This document shows positions 5,688 to 7,467 of a stretch of 7,467 bases of DNA, piece by piece. Location of the stretch: the NCBI GenBank assembly GCA_003541875.1, contig DPLS01000383.1, positions 1 through 7,467 of the forward strand, read 5' to 3'. The first letter of the stretch is position 1, and every line of letters starts with the position of its first letter. The notes beneath the pieces are model-generated. The model worked only from the letters and a program-made list of their open reading frames with translations. It was not told the DNA's origin and did not search any database. The DNA comes from Bacteroidota bacterium. GTDB taxonomy: Bacteria > Bacteroidota > Ignavibacteria > UBA10030 > UBA6906. The position numbers and the translations under genes were made by a program.

Positions 5688-6824
5688 GTGTCATCCCATT
5701 TCTTCATAACTGGCGGCACCGGACTCGTCGGAACAAACCTGATTCCGCGACTTCTTCTGAAATTCCCCAGTTCAACGATTACACTTCTCGTAAGAGGAGA
5801 AGACGAGAACGAAGCAGACGAGCGAGTAAGGGGCATCGCACACCGGATCAGTAGAGAGTACAAGATCGTTGATCCTGCAAATCGCATCGACGGAATGCTT
5901 GGCGATGTGAACCTCGATCACTGTGGCCTGACCTCAGCTCAACTACAGCGTGTTGTTGCCGAGACTACGCACATTGTTCACGGCGCAGCCACGATTCGAT
6001 TCGACCATCCCATTGACGAAGCACGTGCGATCAACTGTGGCGGCACCCGACGTTTGCTGGCAATTGCCCATACGTGTCTTGAAAAGGGACAACTTGAGCG
6101 GTTCGTCTACATCGGCTCATCATCGGTATCCGGACAACGGGCAGGCAACATTCACGAGAGTGAATTGGAGATGGGGCAGAAGTTCTTCAACACGTACGAG
6201 CAATCCAAGAACGAATCCGAGAAAATCGTGCGTGACCACTTCGACCGCGTACCGGCAACTGTGTTTCGTCCTTCTATCATCATTGGTGACTCAAAGACGG
6301 GCAGGACAAGCAGCTTCAACGTCGTCTACATCCCGCTCCGTCTGCTGCAAAAAGGGATGCTCTCGTACGTCCCGGGGACGCCGAACACGTTGATGGATCT
6401 TGTCCCAATCGATTGGGTTGACGATGCCATGGTACACATCATGCAGTCACCTGAATCAGTCGGGAAGGTCTATCACATCACGGCAGGTCCAAAGCGTGCT
6501 GCACCACTCAGCGAGGTCGTGGGCCGGGCAATTGAGTACTTTGACACTCACACGCCCCTTGAGCACCCCCGCACCATCGAATATATAACGCGGGAGGAAT
6601 TTGAGCGACGCCGTTCTCTGATGCGTGGACGAGAAGAAGCGTTGATGAGTCAGCTCGACACACTCCTGCCGTACGTCAGCATCAACCGGCTGTTCGATTC
6701 GAGGAACGCTGATGCATTGCTCGCCAAGAGCGGCATTGAATTCCCGTTGTTCAGAGACTACGCTGACAGGATCTTTGAGTACTGCGTAAAGACGAATTGG
6801 GGAAAAGTTGAGCAGAATGGATAG
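5688..6824 (+). CDS. Extended SDR: NAD(P)-dependent epimerase/dehydratase or thioester-reductase-like protein, 378 aa
   Basis: The N-terminal Rossmann fold carries the nucleotide-binding GGTGLVG (Gly9, Gly12, Gly15 spaced as GxxGxxG). It continues with GDVN at 72-75, HGAATIRFD near 98-106 and INCGGTRRLL near 115-124. The catalytic set is Ser144-146 with Tyr170 and Lys174 in YEQSK. FRPSIIIGDSKTG (193-205) and DLVPIDWVDDAM (237-248) resemble the NAD_binding_4 group (fatty acyl-CoA reductases and the reductase domain of Lys2-type synthetases) more than sugar epimerases. There is no carrier or adenylation domain, so this is a stand-alone reductase or dehydrogenase of unknown substrate. The C-terminal 90 residues, rich in Arg/Glu, do not match anything I recognise. 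The start is GTG at 5688, with no Shine-Dalgarno; it places the Gly-rich loop at the expected residue 9. It is divergent from pyrE and convergent with the deformylase gene. Confidence 0.85.
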   Translation: MSSHFFITGGTGLVGTNLIPRLLLKFPSSTITLLVRGEDENEADERVRGIAHRISREYKIVDPANRIDGMLGDVNLDHCGLTSAQLQRVVAETTHIVHGAATIRFDHPIDEARAINCGGTRRLLAIAHTCLEKGQLERFVYIGSSSVSGQRAGNIHESELEMGQKFFNTYEQSKNESEKIVRDHFDRVPATVFRPSIIIGDSKTGRTSSFNVVYIPLRLLQKGMLSYVPGTPNTLMDLVPIDWVDDAMVHIMQSPESVGKVYHITAGPKRAAPLSEVVGRAIEYFDTHTPLEHPRTIEYITREEFERRRSLMRGREEALMSQLDTLLPYVSINRLFDSRNADALLAKSGIEFPLFRDYADRIFEYCVKTNWGKVEQNG

Positions 6825-6881
6825 CAGTAGCGTCCTTCATTGGAAAACTTCGCGCCAACCAGTGAGAACCGTAGCGACTGA

Positions 6882-6898
6882 CTGTTAGAAGCTGACAG
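6882..6898. other. Small hairpin at the convergent gene ends
   Basis: CTGTTAG (6882-6888) and CTGACAG (6892-6898) can pair as 7 bp with one G-U around a 3-base loop, straddling the stop codon of the deformylase gene. No T-run follows on either strand, so an intrinsic terminator is not supported. At most it could act as an mRNA 3'-end stabiliser. Confidence 0.25.
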
Positions 6899-7415
6899 CC
6901 GAAAACTTTGAGTGCTTGATCCACTTTTCATACTCACTCCTGAAGATGATATGCCGCGAGTCAATCGCCCGGTCTATGGCAAGGATGCCGTTGACATGGT
7001 CAATCTCATGCTGCAATAATTCCGACAAGCCGTCTTCAGCTCGCAGCGTGTGCTTCCTTCCCTCCACATCCTGATACCGCACTTCGATTGATAGGTGGCG
7101 CTTCACCTTGACAAGCAGATTCGGGAAACTGAAACAGTCGTCCCACATGGTCATCAGGTTACGGCTGTGCGCGGTGATGACCGGATTGAGCAGCGCAAGA
7201 GGTTGATCAGCATGGACGAAGATGATTCGCTCCGTCACGCCGATCTGTGGGGCAGCGATACCTCGACCGAATCCGTTGCGTTCTTTGAAATCGTATAGTG
7301 TTTCCCGCAAATCACTGACAAGAGCGTTGAGGCATTCGGTACCGAATGATTTGACTGGTGCACATTTCTGGCGGAGTATTGGATTACCAAGCTGGAGGAT
7401 CTCAGGAACAGGCAT
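6885..7415 (-). CDS. def: Peptide deformylase family protein with atypical motif II, 176 aa
   Basis: Peptide deformylase removes the formyl group from the initiator Met of new proteins. Motif I is GRGIAAPQIG (from Gly50; GxGxAAPQ). Motif III is HEIDH at 136-140, giving metal ligands His136 and His140 and catalytic Glu137. Motif II, normally EGCLS, reads DDCFS here (92-96). The metal-ligand Cys94 and Ser96 are kept, but the Glu, Gly and Leu positions are changed. The length (176) is normal. The N-terminus PVPEILQLGNPILRQKCAPV is typical. It could be the sole deformylase or a divergent paralogue beside a canonical Def elsewhere; I recall deformylase-like proteins with WDDC in several phyla. An AAAGGAA Shine-Dalgarno (7428-7422), six bases before the ATG at 7415, supports the start. 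No fmt partner follows; the gene converges on the SDR gene. Confidence 0.88.
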   Translation of the reverse strand: MPVPEILQLGNPILRQKCAPVKSFGTECLNALVSDLRETLYDFKERNGFGRGIAAPQIGVTERIIFVHADQPLALLNPVITAHSRNLMTMWDDCFSFPNLLVKVKRHLSIEVRYQDVEGRKHTLRAEDGLSELLQHEIDHVNGILAIDRAIDSRHIIFRSEYEKWIKHSKFSAVSF

Positions 7416-7421
7416 GGTGGG

Positions 7422-7428
7422 TTCCTTT
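7422..7428 (-). promoter_or_regulatory. Ribosome-binding site of the deformylase gene
   Basis: The minus strand reads AAAGGAA, six bases before the ATG at 7415, which fixes this start. The remaining bases up to the window edge (7429-7467) contain no promoter I can support. Confidence 0.6.
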
Positions 7429-7467
7429 CAGAAATCGGTTGCTCGATGGAAAGGTAGTTTATTCGAG

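Noticed and set aside
6825..6900. Bidirectional terminator between the SDR and deformylase genes
   Set aside because: The only decent stem (6882-6898) has one G-U pair and no following T-tract in either direction, so it is listed only as a weak hairpin.
7442..7467. CTCGA/TCGAG inverted repeat upstream of the deformylase gene
   Set aside because: Only 5 bp with a 16-base spacer at the window edge, easily expected by chance.

Overview
The window carries nine protein-coding genes, eight complete and one cut by the left edge, packed at roughly 50-55% GC (estimated by eye). I see no RNA gene, mobile element, CRISPR array or broken gene, and no gene-free stretch longer than about 160 bases. Gene content and protein style suggest a free-living bacterium, perhaps of the Bacteroidota/Chlorobi/Ignavibacteria assemblage. 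That is a weak inference from how the proteins read, not from a marker gene. Shine-Dalgarno sites are clear for some genes (CBS protein, deformylase) and absent for others (pyrE, the SDR gene). The two best promoters look like ordinary sigma-70 sites, which fits Chlorobi/Ignavibacteria better than typical Bacteroidia.

Layout. Bases 1-651 (+) hold the C-terminal four fifths of an inositol-monophosphatase (SuhB) family protein. It converges, 24 bases apart, on a long minus-strand series that reads from right to left. In order of transcription this series is pyrE (5529-4942), an MscS-type channel (4903-3818), a NUDIX ADP-ribose pyrophosphatase-like protein (3818-3276), a HAD phosphatase (3197-2556), a thymidine/pyrimidine-nucleoside phosphorylase (2559-1216) and a small two-CBS-domain protein (1131-676). 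The gaps are 38, -1, 78, -4 and 84 bases. The first five genes probably form one operon; the CBS gene may be read through or have its own start. Across a 158-base intergenic region from pyrE, an extended SDR (NAD-dependent epimerase / thioester-reductase-like, 5688-6824) is transcribed the other way. It converges on a minus-strand peptide-deformylase-like gene (7415-6885).

The operon combines pyrimidine synthesis (PyrE adds PRPP ribose to orotate) with nucleoside salvage (the phosphorylase releases (deoxy)ribose-1-phosphate) and with two house-cleaning phosphohydrolases (NUDIX and HAD). The common theme is ribose-phosphate and nucleotide turnover; the MscS channel is a passenger with no obvious metabolic link.

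The most informative non-coding stretch is 5530-5687. It has two back-to-back promoters, each with a 17-base spacer. The minus-strand one is close to consensus, and a 7-bp inverted repeat in the pyrE leader contains a PurR/LacI-like core. Other points are a deformylase with a non-canonical second motif, a perfect DnaA-box 9-mer in a gene gap, and a small repeat-like element between the NUDIX and HAD genes. I found no convincing undescribed multi-gene system; this looks like mostly ordinary core-genome sequence.
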